Source: a virus. Taken from it: 42,251 nucleotides of DNA. Location: IMG/VR virus record IMGVR_UViG_3300020473_000053, positions 1 through 42,251 of that record. One strand, 5' to 3'. Of the stretch, positions 1-9,207 are shown one piece after another. The notes beneath the pieces were generated by a model, which ran no database searches, was not told the DNA's origin, and saw nothing but the letters and a program-made list of their open reading frames with translations. How positions within the stretch are numbered: position 1 is the first letter of the stretch; every line of letters starts with the position of its first letter. The position numbers were made by a program, and so were the translations under genes.

Positions 1-1472
1 TCAATATAATATGCATCTGCTCTCAGAGACTGAGCACCAGTCATACCGTGTGAAGATCCATTAAAAACTGAAGATAATACAAAATGTGTGAAAGCTATAG
101 GACTTCCATGATCATAAGTAGATGATGTCCATCCAGTATATTCTCCACTATCAGCACAGTTATCAGACTGATAAGTATAAAGCCAAGTAATATCGTTAAG
201 ACTATCTGTAGTATTCAACCCCATCCTAGCAACTCTAGGGAAATGATTATGATAATTTGCTGACTCGCCTCCTTCTTGGATTCTCCAATATCTATGTGCT
301 GAATGAGCATATCCTGCTTCTACTGCTCCATTAGCAGTATTAACTGCACTATATCCATTTGGAGGAGTTTGAGCAAATCCACCAGATCCAAAATTAAAAC
401 TAAGAGTCCAACCTTGATAAACCGAATATGAAGGTTTTTTAATTACAGATGAGCTCATCGTTGAATCATATGAATATTTAAGTGTTCCATTTACATAAAT
501 GTACATATATCCATTATCAGCATCAAATGCTACTCCTATAGTTTGACCATCACTCCAATCATTACCTGAATCAACAACTTGAGTACCTCCAAACCAAACT
601 TTTCCATCACGAGTCGCAAGTCCTGCTGTTCCAGCATTAAAGAACTCCCTATCAATATTTTCAGAGATAGGTTCAACTCCAATCATTGCACCTCCAGAAG
701 CAGTAACTTCCCAGTACCATTTTCCAGTAGTAAATCCAAGTGTGCTTCTACCATGAGACCAATTTGTTGTGCTTGGATCAGATGCTGCAGCAGTTAAATT
801 ATTATTACTAAGAGTAGGTTGATGAGCATCCTTAGTATCAGAATTATTAGTACTTAACTCAGCGAATGTTCCTGCTGGTGTTGTAGAAGTATCTGCAATA
901 GTAACAGTTAAAGTATTACCAACCTGAGTAGTTCTTCCAGAATCACTATAAACTTTAATCGTAGCAGTTTCTGTACCCTCAGTTAAATTATCCTCATCAA
1001 CAGTATGTGAGAAAGTAGCAGAATTACTTGATATAGATGCTGTTCCTGTTAGTGCTCCTGAAGAGAAATCATCAGCGACTACACCAGTTAATTCCCAATA
1101 TAAATTAGTCCCATCATCAACATTAGTAGTTGAAATAGTAGTAGTAAAACTTCCACCTTCATCTACATTAGTAGCAGATACTGAGTGAGTATATGTTGGA
1201 CCTGTAGAACTTGATCCTACAAAACTCATCATAGAAGAATAAGCAACCTTTGTTGCCAATACATCAACACTACCTTCTAGAGTATCAGTAAAATATTTTT
1301 CAGCATATATTACTTCACCAGCAGGAACTATAAAAGATCCTAGAACTGTACCAGCATAATCCTTTCTAGTTACAAGTATATTAGAAGTACCGCTATTAAA
1401 GAGTCGTACAACAGGAGCATTATCAACATTAGTAGCAGATGCTAGAGTTGCTTGTAGTGATAATATTTTCAT
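1..1472 (-). CDS. SPRY-domain tail fibre-like protein, C-terminus cut by window edge
   Basis: Open frame of 490 codons from an ATG at 1472 to the left edge with no stop, so the C-terminus is missing. The first ~85 residues form a short N-terminal domain. About 90-195 is a beta-rich segment with a VDEGGSFTTTI start and a TEGTETATIKVYS strand, resembling phage Calx-beta-like repeats. About 235-375 looks like a SPRY domain (TGKWYWEVTASGG, then IGVAFD, FNFGSGGF). The remainder (AHRYWRI onward) is another beta-rich region, possibly a carbohydrate-binding type. Such modules decorate virion fibres and probably bind a cell-surface ligand; a role in host attachment is inferred. The start codon overlaps the stop of the upstream 784-aa gene (ATGA), indicating translational coupling. 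Confidence 0.75.
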   Translation of the reverse strand, partial: MKILSLQATLASATNVDNAPVVRLFNSGTSNILVTRKDYAGTVLGSFIVPAGEVIYAEKYFTDTLEGSVDVLATKVAYSSMMSFVGSSSTGPTYTHSVSATNVDEGGSFTTTISTTNVDDGTNLYWELTGVVADDFSSGALTGTASISSNSATFSHTVDEDNLTEGTETATIKVYSDSGRTTQVGNTLTVTIADTSTTPAGTFAELSTNNSDTKDAHQPTLSNNNLTAAASDPSTTNWSHGRSTLGFTTGKWYWEVTASGGAMIGVEPISENIDREFFNAGTAGLATRDGKVWFGGTQVVDSGNDWSDGQTIGVAFDADNGYMYIYVNGTLKYSYDSTMSSSVIKKPSYSVYQGWTLSFNFGSGGFAQTPPNGYSAVNTANGAVEAGYAHSAHRYWRIQEGGESANYHNHFPRVARMGLNTTDSLNDITWLYTYQSDNCADSGEYTGWTSSTYDHGSPIAFTHFVLSSVFNGSSHGMTGAQSLRADAYYI

Positions 1473-3823
1473 ACAGTAACCTTACTATCAGTCTTCTTCT
1501 TATTCTTTACAAGATACCTATAATCTACAGGACAAGGTTCATTTGATCCTTTAGATATATCTTTTTTATTACCAGATCCACCTATAGTTACTCCGTGACA
1601 TTTAGTTCTATTACCTTCATCAACAGTACCCCAAGTAGTTTCATTAATATTCAAGTCACTTCTCCAATTAAAAGATTCTTCTACTTTTTTTGGTTTTTTC
1701 TTAGCAGCTTGATGTTTTTTTAATTGCTCTAACGATGGTTTTTTACTTTGATCTCCTGTAGGATCTAAAATACTATCAGTCTGTTCATTGTCAAGAGCAT
1801 CCTTATCATACGTATCTTTCATTGCTTTAGGTTTTTCCTTAGTACCAAAATGCTTCTCTAAATCTGGTCTGCCTATATTGACACCAGGTATATTTGCTGA
1901 ATTTTCAATAGAGTCGTCATCCTCCATTTGCTTTTTAATATCAGCAGGAATATCTCCATCAGGTAAAGCATCTGTTCTTCTAGATCTAAGAACTTGATTT
2001 GCAACTCCAGCACCACCAATAGCAGTTGCTGCCCAAGGAAGTACTTTTTTAGCTAATACTTTAGCTCCTGTTCCCAATAATGGTTTTGCTAATACTGCTA
2101 CTCCTTCATCTACTTTCTTTTTTTCTCTTGGTGCAATAACATTACCATACCTATCAGTCCATGTAGAATTTTTTCCTACAAATTTAGTTCTACTTCCAAG
2201 ATTAGTATCCTTCTTTTTAGTATCCTTTATAATAGGATTTGCTTTAGGATCTACATCCTTTTTCCCATCATTTGTTATAGGTGGAACTACACCAGAACCA
2301 CCATCAGATCCAGATCCACCTCCAGATCCAGATCCACCTCCAGTAATACCCTTATAAACTCCTTTTGAGAAAGATCCAAGTCCAAGTGCAAGTCCAACAC
2401 CACCACCTATTTTACCACCTCTGCGAGCTATATCCCAAATCTTTTTACCCATTTGATTTTTATCACTTCCAGATGTGCTAATACGACTAACAGGTTTACC
2501 TGTAATTCCAGGAATACTTAGTTGCTTTCCTTTCTGAAGTTTTCCACCAGAATTAGTAACAATCTTTCCACCAGAATTAGTAACAATCTTTCCACCTGAG
2601 TTAGAAACAATCTTTCCACCTCTTGTTGTAATTGATTTACTTTGAGATTTTACTATATTACTACCTTTACTTGTAGATAAAGAACCAGGATCTGGTATTT
2701 TTAATGCTTGATCAATTTTTTTTATCTTCCCTTTCGTAACTGCAGCAGCCATTCTATTTGTTAATTTATTTGACTTCTGAAGCTTATGAAGAGCAGTCAT
2801 TCCCTGATGCCTTATTTGAGAATCTGTAAGACCTTTAGTAACAGGACCACCTCTCATTGGTCTACTACTACCGATTAAACCTTTAATAGTAGTTCCAGTT
2901 AATTGCTTAGTAGATTTAGTTGGTGTCACGTTTATCATCTTTCTAGGAACTGTACTCTTCCAAAGAGGTTTCCTTACATTTCTATTATACCATCTTTTAG
3001 CAGCAGCACTTATTTTTCCAGCTTTTTTACTAAGAAAATCGCCTATACCAGGTCCAATATCACCTTTAATTTGTGCTCTACGTACTGCAATTGTACCTTG
3101 CCTGTTAACTGATTTAATAGTTTCTACACCCTTTTGTATTTTATCAGTTGCAGCACCAAATAATTTCCTACCTTGCTTTAATTTATCACCTACTGCTCTA
3201 AAACCAGCATATGTACGTGCAGGAAGTTCTCCTACAGCTTTACCAACTTTATCAATATCTTTATTTGCTCTTGCCCAATTTTTAGGGTTTCTAGCAAATT
3301 TAGCAACTTTACCAGCATCCTTTACACTACGAGAACCAATATACCTTGCACCTTTAAGTGCACCACTTCCAATAGTTTTAAGAATTCCAAGTGCAAGTCT
3401 ATTTTCAGAAATTATTTCACTTTTCCAATCAACATGCTCATACATCACATTAGATGAAGTTGGTTTAAGTGGTTCTGGTTTTATAATATCAACAGTTTCG
3501 TATCTAGTTGGAATAAAATCATCTCTCCAATTATAATGTAATTTATTTTCCTCTACTACTTCACCTTCCAATTCCTTAGAATCACTAAATTGGTTATTAA
3601 TTTTCTTTTGCATCTTAGTAATTCCTAAATTAAGCAAGTCCTTTCCCATATTCTTTAGATCAGTATCTAAACCACTATTTGCAATACTATGTGCAGTATC
3701 TCTTAATCCACCTTTACCAAAAACTAATTTTTTACCTTTTGTCAAAGCTTTTTTAACACTTTTCTTGTTACTGAATTGATTGATAAAAGCATTTATATCT
3801 TGATCTTCATGTAGGTGGGACAT
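1469..3823 (-). CDS. Basic, repeat-containing protein of unknown function (784 aa)
   Basis: I do not recognise a catalytic domain. The protein is Lys/Arg- and Gly-rich. A short W-R/K-S/D-D/E motif appears near residue 98 (YNWRDD), near 132 (VDWKSE) and near 720 (FNWRSDL). The middle carries three copies of the octapeptide GGKIVTNS (variants) and a Gly/Ser linker (GGGSGSGGGSGSDGG). Gly/Ala-rich hydrophobic stretches flank the linker (VGLALGLGSF; LPWAATAIGGAG) and could be amphipathic or membrane-active. It lies 3 nt after gp16 and overlaps the fibre gene by 4 nt, so it is probably a late virion or virion-associated product. My memory that W-R-S-D/E motifs recur in cyanophage structural proteins is only a weak support. 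An internal or injected protein is also possible. Confidence 0.7.
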   Translation of the reverse strand: MSHLHEDQDINAFINQFSNKKSVKKALTKGKKLVFGKGGLRDTAHSIANSGLDTDLKNMGKDLLNLGITKMQKKINNQFSDSKELEGEVVEENKLHYNWRDDFIPTRYETVDIIKPEPLKPTSSNVMYEHVDWKSEIISENRLALGILKTIGSGALKGARYIGSRSVKDAGKVAKFARNPKNWARANKDIDKVGKAVGELPARTYAGFRAVGDKLKQGRKLFGAATDKIQKGVETIKSVNRQGTIAVRRAQIKGDIGPGIGDFLSKKAGKISAAAKRWYNRNVRKPLWKSTVPRKMINVTPTKSTKQLTGTTIKGLIGSSRPMRGGPVTKGLTDSQIRHQGMTALHKLQKSNKLTNRMAAAVTKGKIKKIDQALKIPDPGSLSTSKGSNIVKSQSKSITTRGGKIVSNSGGKIVTNSGGKIVTNSGGKLQKGKQLSIPGITGKPVSRISTSGSDKNQMGKKIWDIARRGGKIGGGVGLALGLGSFSKGVYKGITGGGSGSGGGSGSDGGSGVVPPITNDGKKDVDPKANPIIKDTKKKDTNLGSRTKFVGKNSTWTDRYGNVIAPREKKKVDEGVAVLAKPLLGTGAKVLAKKVLPWAATAIGGAGVANQVLRSRRTDALPDGDIPADIKKQMEDDDSIENSANIPGVNIGRPDLEKHFGTKEKPKAMKDTYDKDALDNEQTDSILDPTGDQSKKPSLEQLKKHQAAKKKPKKVEESFNWRSDLNINETTWGTVDEGNRTKCHGVTIGGSGNKKDISKGSNEPCPVDYRYLVKNKKKTDSKVTV
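2306..2341. repeat. 18-bp tandem repeat coding a Gly/Ser linker
   Basis: Two perfect adjacent copies of an 18-base unit (agatccagatccacctcc on the plus strand) encode a GGGSGS linker on the minus strand inside the 784-aa protein. In-frame copy-number change would only alter linker length. Confidence 0.8.
2541..2620. repeat. 24-bp tandem repeat coding GGKIVTNS octapeptides
   Basis: Three consecutive 24-base units (2541-2564, 2565-2588, 2589-2612) plus a partial fourth. The first two are identical and the third differs at a few positions. They encode GGKIV(T/S)NS on the minus strand. The near identity at DNA level suggests a recent in-frame expansion. Confidence 0.85.
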
Positions 3824-3826
3824 GGT

Positions 3827-4270
3827 TCAGGTATTATCTTCCTTATTATTTAGAATACCATCTTTTAGCATCTTTTGTAATTCAGTTGTACTACCAACAA
3901 AAACAGCATTATTTGTAACGTTATTTGTAGTTTTTATTTTCTCTTCATCAACTTCCTTAACCTTTTTCTGTAACTCCATCAACTTATCAGTTGTATCAGC
4001 AACAGATTTAATAATTTGCCCTGCAACTTCATATGCTCTTGGACTTGCACTTTCACCAGCAAGTTCCATAATTCCATTAAGAGATTCTTGACCTTTCTCG
4101 ATTAATGAATATAAGTTTGCACGAGTATATTGATAGTCCTTATCAATGTCATCAGTTACATTTCTAAGCTCATCTTTCCTTCTAACACAACCACCTTCAG
4201 GAGTATTACTTACTTCAATCGCAGAATCTGTATTAAAAGTATCATTTAAGTCATCATAATTATCTTTCAT
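3827..4270 (-). CDS. gp16: Terminase small subunit gp16
   Basis: 147 aa, close to the usual length of the T4-type small terminase of marine myoviruses. The diagnostic part is the helical core, YTRANLYSLIEKGQESLNG followed by SPRAYEVAGQIIKSVADT and a Lys/Glu-rich coiled segment ending DTTDKLMELQKKVKEVDEE. In T4, gp16 forms oligomeric rings that regulate DNA cutting and stimulate the gp17 motor. Its place after gp13-gp14-gp15 is exactly the T4 order. It starts 2 nt after the gp15 stop. What follows is not gp17, which is unusual. Confidence 0.9.
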   Translation of the reverse strand: MKDNYDDLNDTFNTDSAIEVSNTPEGGCVRRKDELRNVTDDIDKDYQYTRANLYSLIEKGQESLNGIMELAGESASPRAYEVAGQIIKSVADTTDKLMELQKKVKEVDEEKIKTTNNVTNNAVFVGSTTELQKMLKDGILNNKEDNT

Positions 4271-4272
4271 AA

Positions 4273-5115
4273 TTACAAGTCTACCTTACGAGTTGGACTG
4301 AAATCTTTAGCATCACCAAAGAATGTTCTTTCTTCAGTAAATCCAAAATCATCACCTGGTGGAATTAATGGATCATCATACTGGTCAATTACAGTATCTT
4401 CATTATAATCCTTTTTCGCTTTAGCAGCGACTGTATATCTCATTTCACGAGATGCAGTTCTTGTATTTGTATCACTATAGTAATCCAATTGAACCTTACG
4501 GATAAGACCATCAGTACTATCTGCAATAGGTCCAAACATATAAGTTTTTGCAGTAAAACTTAATGTGTATATTAATGCTCTTCTAGTCTCAAAATTTCCT
4601 TCATAATCATCTTGAAAGGCAATATTCTCTAGAACCATAGGAACATCTCTCTTTTCACCTATCTGCTTAACTAAATCGATTGATAGATTAAAACCTGGTT
4701 GAAAAAATGGTAGTATCTGTTCTAATATTTGTAAAGAGTCATCCTGTAATTTTGTAAGAATATTTAACTCAAATCCCAAATTATATGGTACTGGCATAAA
4801 GACTTTTTTTAATTTTTTACCATCCTTTGCCTTAAAAGTTTGAGTTACTCCAGATTTTCTTGATGGATCATATGAAATATTATTAACCTCAAAAGACATC
4901 CTTGGTAAAGTAATTTGAATTGCTTTACTTAATTCAGGTTGTTGTTGAATTCTTGCTAAAAACTTTTGTCTTGGTCCATATGAAATTGGTACTTTAATCT
5001 CACTTATATCCTTTCCTGAAGCATCTTGATGACGTATATGAACATCATTAAAAAGAGTTCCAAAAGCAACTACAGTCTTTCTTATTATTTCGTGATAAAA
5101 ATATGTACCTAACAT
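4273..5115 (-). CDS. gp15: Tail sheath stabiliser and completion protein gp15
   Basis: 280 aa, near the T4 gp15 length (272 aa). The N-terminus MLGTYFYHEIIRKTVVAFG, then VPISYGPRQKFLARI and LPRMSFEVNNISYDPSRK, is the gp15 family signature. In T4 gp15 forms a hexamer that caps the tail tube and sheath terminus and later docks to the gp13/gp14 neck. The start ATG overlaps the gp14 stop as TAATG, so the two are probably translated together. No oddities beyond a charged C-terminal tail were seen. Confidence 0.92.
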   Translation of the reverse strand: MLGTYFYHEIIRKTVVAFGTLFNDVHIRHQDASGKDISEIKVPISYGPRQKFLARIQQQPELSKAIQITLPRMSFEVNNISYDPSRKSGVTQTFKAKDGKKLKKVFMPVPYNLGFELNILTKLQDDSLQILEQILPFFQPGFNLSIDLVKQIGEKRDVPMVLENIAFQDDYEGNFETRRALIYTLSFTAKTYMFGPIADSTDGLIRKVQLDYYSDTNTRTASREMRYTVAAKAKKDYNEDTVIDQYDDPLIPPGDDFGFTEERTFFGDAKDFSPTRKVDL

Positions 5116-6518
5116 TAGTATGTACCAAATGGATTTGACTCAGTGAAGTCTAAAATATCGTCGCCAAAAGATTCAAACTCATCACCTGAATTATATATAG
5201 CGTCAACATCTGTTGGATCATATGAAGCAACTGTATATACTGCTCCAGATTCTTTTCCAATAATATCTTCTCCAGTATAGAATCCAGATACTGTTGATCC
5301 TATACCAACATTAGCAATCTTAAGAATATTTGTATCTTTATCCCATTCTTTTACTCTTGCTTGAGTAAATGATCTAGTACCTTCAATTATTTCATTAAAG
5401 AAGAACGTTCCTGTACCACCTAAAGATTCTGGTTCAGCAATCGTTACTGTTGGTACGGTAGTATATCCACGACCTGGATCTCCAACGTATATACTCTTAA
5501 CAACAGTCTCAGTACCAACATTACCAATAGATGCTATACCAACTGCAGTAGTTCCTGCACCTGGTTGACCAATAGTTACTACTGGTTCAGTTCCATATCC
5601 GACTCCACCACCAGTTATACTAAATCTAATAACACCATTATATACAGTCTCAATAGAACAAGTTGCAGCAGCACCTGTTCCACCACCACCAGAAATTGTA
5701 ATAGATGGTGGGGTATTATAACCACCACCTGCACTTGTCATCAAAATCTTCTCAATAGAAGTAACATTTGCTCTAGTTGTTAATATACCAATTGCTCTTG
5801 CATTATCCCCAGTAGGAGATTCTGAAAAATTAATATTTGGGGGTGATGTAAATCCAGATCCATCATTATTAAGGAAGATTTCTCTAACATATCCAACACC
5901 TATAGATGCAGTAGCGGTAGCAGTCTGACCAACACCAACTAATCTAAGTCTACTAATATATCCTTCATCTTGAACTTGAGTATCAATAACATCAATAGAA
6001 GTATCAATAACTTCATCCTCAAACTCAAATAATTCACATTTTAATTTATAAACATAATTTTTACCTAATTGGTAAAATGGATCTTCATGTTCTACAAATT
6101 TAATCTCAAACAATCTTTGCCCTAAAGGAAAATATACTAAATCACCTTCCCTCGGTCTAGTTGCAAGAGTTACCTCTGTATTCTCACCAACATATGCTGC
6201 TAAAAATGGTGCAATAAAATCCTCAAATCTTTCTCTGGATATAGTTAAATCTACCTCATCCTTTAAGCTGATTCCAAATTTGGTCATCACATCACCTTGA
6301 CCACCATATCCATCATAACTGTTAAGATATGCTTCTATAGTAAAATTATCATCAAACTTAGATGATTGAACTTCATTTAGAACATCATCTGTTTCTATAA
6401 ATTTTCTTGGTATATAAGTTACATCAATACCATGAATTTTCAGATGTTCATTTATTAGATCTTGAGCTAATCTTTGTTCAGATGAAGCACCTTGTAAGAA
6501 AAATGGATTTAATGCCAT
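5115..6518 (-). CDS. gp14: Neck protein gp14 with a GxGY beta-repeat insertion
   Basis: 467 aa, much longer than T4 gp14 (256 aa). Residues 1-185 are the conserved part (MALNPFFLQGASSEQRLAQD, IDVTYIPRKFIETDDVLNE, YDGYGGQGDVMTKFGIS, then the FEIKFVEHEDPFYQLGKNY segment). Residues ~195-375 carry at least four copies of a G-x-G-(F/Y)-x-x-(P/V)P-x-(I/V)-x-I beta-repeat (near 211, 265, 306 and 350). The C-terminal ~90 residues return to an acidic tail ending SNPFGTY. In T4 gp13 and gp14 form the neck that joins filled heads to tails. The insertion is probably exposed on the neck surface (inference). Confidence 0.92.
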   Translation of the reverse strand: MALNPFFLQGASSEQRLAQDLINEHLKIHGIDVTYIPRKFIETDDVLNEVQSSKFDDNFTIEAYLNSYDGYGGQGDVMTKFGISLKDEVDLTISRERFEDFIAPFLAAYVGENTEVTLATRPREGDLVYFPLGQRLFEIKFVEHEDPFYQLGKNYVYKLKCELFEFEDEVIDTSIDVIDTQVQDEGYISRLRLVGVGQTATATASIGVGYVREIFLNNDGSGFTSPPNINFSESPTGDNARAIGILTTRANVTSIEKILMTSAGGGYNTPPSITISGGGGTGAAATCSIETVYNGVIRFSITGGGVGYGTEPVVTIGQPGAGTTAVGIASIGNVGTETVVKSIYVGDPGRGYTTVPTVTIAEPESLGGTGTFFFNEIIEGTRSFTQARVKEWDKDTNILKIANVGIGSTVSGFYTGEDIIGKESGAVYTVASYDPTDVDAIYNSGDEFESFGDDILDFTESNPFGTY

Positions 6519-6524
6519 GTTTTA

Positions 6525-7370
6525 TTACCCTACAAAGTCATATGGTGGTAATTCATATTCAGATGCCATTCTAGATCTAAGACCTTCTATTTCTCTTTCA
6601 GCATCATCATATATTTCTCTACCGTTAAGTTCTATGCCACCTGGTAATTTAACTCCACGGAATTTAATTAAATTTTGCCCCCATTGTCTCTTCATGAGAG
6701 CAGTGAGATACAATTTAAGAAATGGATCATTATAAACTTGAGTAAATGATGTTGGATCCAATGCTCTATAACAATCAAGAATTAACCAATTATCAACAGA
6801 TTCTGCACCCCAATCAATATCCAAATATAATCTATCTTGTCTCTTATTAAATCTTATTTGTTTATCAGTAGTAAGTAAATGGTCAATATCCTCAAGATAT
6901 GATTTTACCATTGCATACTGAAGTAATTCTACAGAGTTAAAGTAATAAAGATCATTTAAGAATAACTGATACTTTATACTAAACATTCCACCAGATATTG
7001 AACTGGTATCAAATTTAAAAATCTTTTCTACACCAACTACAGAATCTGGAACTGGTAAAAAATTAGAGGTTTCATACCAATTACCCGTAATTGTTCCTAT
7101 TCCACTTACATTAGTAGAAGTTGCAGTAGTAGTTACAATTCCTACACCATCAGTATCCTTTCCTGTTCCCCTATCAATATCATCCTGAGTAATCTTATAT
7201 TTAAGATACATCCTTTCAACACCGTCAAAGTGTCTTTCATTGAAAAGTTGTATAGCATCATCTACTGCGTCATCAATCTGATCATCATCAATATTAATTT
7301 CCAGTACAGGAGCACCCAGCTTCCTTAAACAGTAATCTACTAATTGTGTTCTACTTGCTGGTTTTGCCAT
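6525..7370 (-). CDS. gp13: Neck protein gp13
   Basis: 281 aa, close to T4 gp13 (309 aa). The N-terminus MAKPASRTQLVDYCLRKLGA followed by INIDDDQIDDAVDDAIQLFN and the YLKYKIT strand is typical of gp13 of marine T4-like phages. The C-terminal part keeps the hydrophobic helices with LKLYLTALMKRQWGQNLIKF and GGIELNGREIYDDAE. It works with gp14 to complete heads before tail joining. A Thr/Gly-rich insert near residues 75-95 (TTTATSTNVSGIGTITG) resembles the beta linkers of the other structural proteins here. It lies between the coiled-coil gene and gp14 with 5-6 nt gaps. Confidence 0.93.
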   Translation of the reverse strand: MAKPASRTQLVDYCLRKLGAPVLEINIDDDQIDDAVDDAIQLFNERHFDGVERMYLKYKITQDDIDRGTGKDTDGVGIVTTTATSTNVSGIGTITGNWYETSNFLPVPDSVVGVEKIFKFDTSSISGGMFSIKYQLFLNDLYYFNSVELLQYAMVKSYLEDIDHLLTTDKQIRFNKRQDRLYLDIDWGAESVDNWLILDCYRALDPTSFTQVYNDPFLKLYLTALMKRQWGQNLIKFRGVKLPGGIELNGREIYDDAEREIEGLRSRMASEYELPPYDFVG

Positions 7371-7375
7371 TTACT

Positions 7376-7591
7376 CTAACTATCAGTTTTCTTGGTCTTT
7401 TTCAGTTTTTGAATTTCTTCTTGTAAAGTAACAATTTCTTGTTGAAGATTTCTCTCCTCTTCCTCAAAATCTTGTTTTAGTGTTTGTAATTTTGCCTCAA
7501 GTAACACTACTTGATTTGATGCTTGTGCAAGTTTTTGATTATATAAACTTACAAGAACATTTACATCCACTTCACTATTATGTTGTTGCAT
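7376..7591 (-). CDS. Small coiled-coil protein (71 aa)
   Basis: Not recognised as a named family. From residue ~15 to the end it is a near-continuous heptad-like helix (LYNQKLAQASNQVVLLEAKL, then LKQDFEEEERNLQQEIVTLQ and a Lys-rich end). It probably dimerises or trimerises. It sits 5 nt upstream of gp13 and 11 nt downstream of the fibre-like 534-aa gene, so it is part of the neck/whisker operon. A chaperone or minor neck role is possible but not shown. Confidence 0.75.
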   Translation of the reverse strand: MQQHNSEVDVNVLVSLYNQKLAQASNQVVLLEAKLQTLKQDFEEEERNLQQEIVTLQEEIQKLKKTKKTDS

Positions 7592-7602
7592 GATAATTTA
7601 AC

Positions 7603-9207
7603 TTAGAAAGTACCTCCGTCTAGTGTTGATGTCCAACTAGGCTTATTAGTATATATGACAGAAACTGTAGATGGAACTACGCCAAGGTCTTGAATCGCAC
7701 CATTATTTCCTTCTTTCCTAATATTATACGTATTAGTAATAGTACCTTCTACACCAACTAAATCTACAGAATTTCCATTAGATACTGGAGATTCAACAAC
7801 ACCATAAGCACCAGTGGTATCTTGCCTTATTATATCACCAACAACTAAAGTAACATTAGATGGCAGTGTCAATGTATTTTTTGTAATAGCAGTTAAAACT
7901 TGCTTGGAAGTAATAACTGGTGCTGCTGGATTATTAGTTGAGGTCTGTAAACCATTCTCATCGAAGTATACAGCACCGTGAGTATTGTAATCAGCAGTTT
8001 GATAATAAATTCCTTTAATGTCTAGGAATCCTCTAGTACCAGATACAGTATTACTTGTTGTGCTTGCATCTGGAACATAAGTCCAAGAACCTGCAGGAGC
8101 ATAACTTCCATTATTTGAGTCAGTATCTACATATCCAAAGAAACCAGTTTTACTATTAGCAGTACCAATACCTGTATTATAGTTAAATGCAATACCACGA
8201 TCAGTATTAGTATCAAAAGCGTGAGTAACAGTCAATACTGTTGTAGTTGTGATACCAGCAGTAGTAGTTCCTTCAACTGTAACAATCTTATTATTAACAT
8301 CATATTGAGTGACTGTTGTTAATCCACTATTTGGAAGTGAGGCATGTCCACTAATAATATCACCAGTATTAATACCAACAATAGAATCAAGAGTAATAGT
8401 ACTGACACCAGTAGCAACTGATGCCATTACAGTTCTTTCACTAGTTACATCACCAATTGAGAATATTGGATCATTGACAGTTACATTGGTTGAGTTAACT
8501 GATGTTGTTGTACCATCAACCTGTAAATTACCTTTAACAATAACATCACCCTGATTGCTTAAACCATCGGGGAATGGGTCAATAAACAGTTTATCACCAG
8601 CACCACTGACTGTAGATATAATATTATCTTCTATCTTAACTTTACCAAAATATGATTCAGTAGAAACGTTCAACGGAGTGTTGAACATTACCTGTTTACC
8701 AGATACTATTAATCTATCAGTACCATCTTCATCATACTCAAACTTAACATCTTTGTCAGAACCAAACGATAAGTGAGTATCATCTACAATATTAACATGT
8801 CCAGTTCCTGCAGGATCAAATATGACATCACCATCTGTATCTGTGGATGATATAACATTACCATCCATTCTAATGTTGTCTACATTCCACTGATCAACTT
8901 TAAGAGATATTGCTCCAGCTAATGCAGTATTTGGGGATGGTCCCATGACAGCGACTATACCACCATCACTATTTCTTGTATTCTGTACACCAGCAATAGC
9001 ACCTGGCGAGTGCTCCATCATAGATGAATAATAATAACCACCTACTGGAAATACATTATTACCGTCGTCTCCGACAAATATCCTATCCTTATATTGATTT
9101 GTTCCTCCGTAACTGCCTATGCCAGTTACATAGCCCATCTCACCCCAATTTAGACTGGCAGGTTTATTAGTCCCAGAGGATCGTTTAATCCTAATAATAC
9201 TAGCCAT
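7603..9207 (-). CDS. Tail fibre/whisker-like virion protein (534 aa)
   Basis: The N-terminus (IIRIKRSSGTNKPASLNWGE, then KDRIFVGDDGNNVFPVGG) is a conserved phage fibre head domain that begins many marine T4-like structural proteins. Near residues 220-250 is the common fibre motif DVIVKGNLQVDGTTTSVNS with TNVTVNDPIFSIGD. The middle is Thr/Gly/Ser-rich beta structure. The C-terminus ends TSTLDGGTF, matching the NGGNF end of the adjacent 75-aa protein. It occupies the position of T4 wac (fibritin), just before gp13, so whisker or side-fibre is the best guess; no fibritin homology is visible. It begins directly after the previous stop (TAAATG). Confidence 0.75.
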   Translation of the reverse strand: MASIIRIKRSSGTNKPASLNWGEMGYVTGIGSYGGTNQYKDRIFVGDDGNNVFPVGGYYYSSMMEHSPGAIAGVQNTRNSDGGIVAVMGPSPNTALAGAISLKVDQWNVDNIRMDGNVISSTDTDGDVIFDPAGTGHVNIVDDTHLSFGSDKDVKFEYDEDGTDRLIVSGKQVMFNTPLNVSTESYFGKVKIEDNIISTVSGAGDKLFIDPFPDGLSNQGDVIVKGNLQVDGTTTSVNSTNVTVNDPIFSIGDVTSERTVMASVATGVSTITLDSIVGINTGDIISGHASLPNSGLTTVTQYDVNNKIVTVEGTTTAGITTTTVLTVTHAFDTNTDRGIAFNYNTGIGTANSKTGFFGYVDTDSNNGSYAPAGSWTYVPDASTTSNTVSGTRGFLDIKGIYYQTADYNTHGAVYFDENGLQTSTNNPAAPVITSKQVLTAITKNTLTLPSNVTLVVGDIIRQDTTGAYGVVESPVSNGNSVDLVGVEGTITNTYNIRKEGNNGAIQDLGVVPSTVSVIYTNKPSWTSTLDGGTF

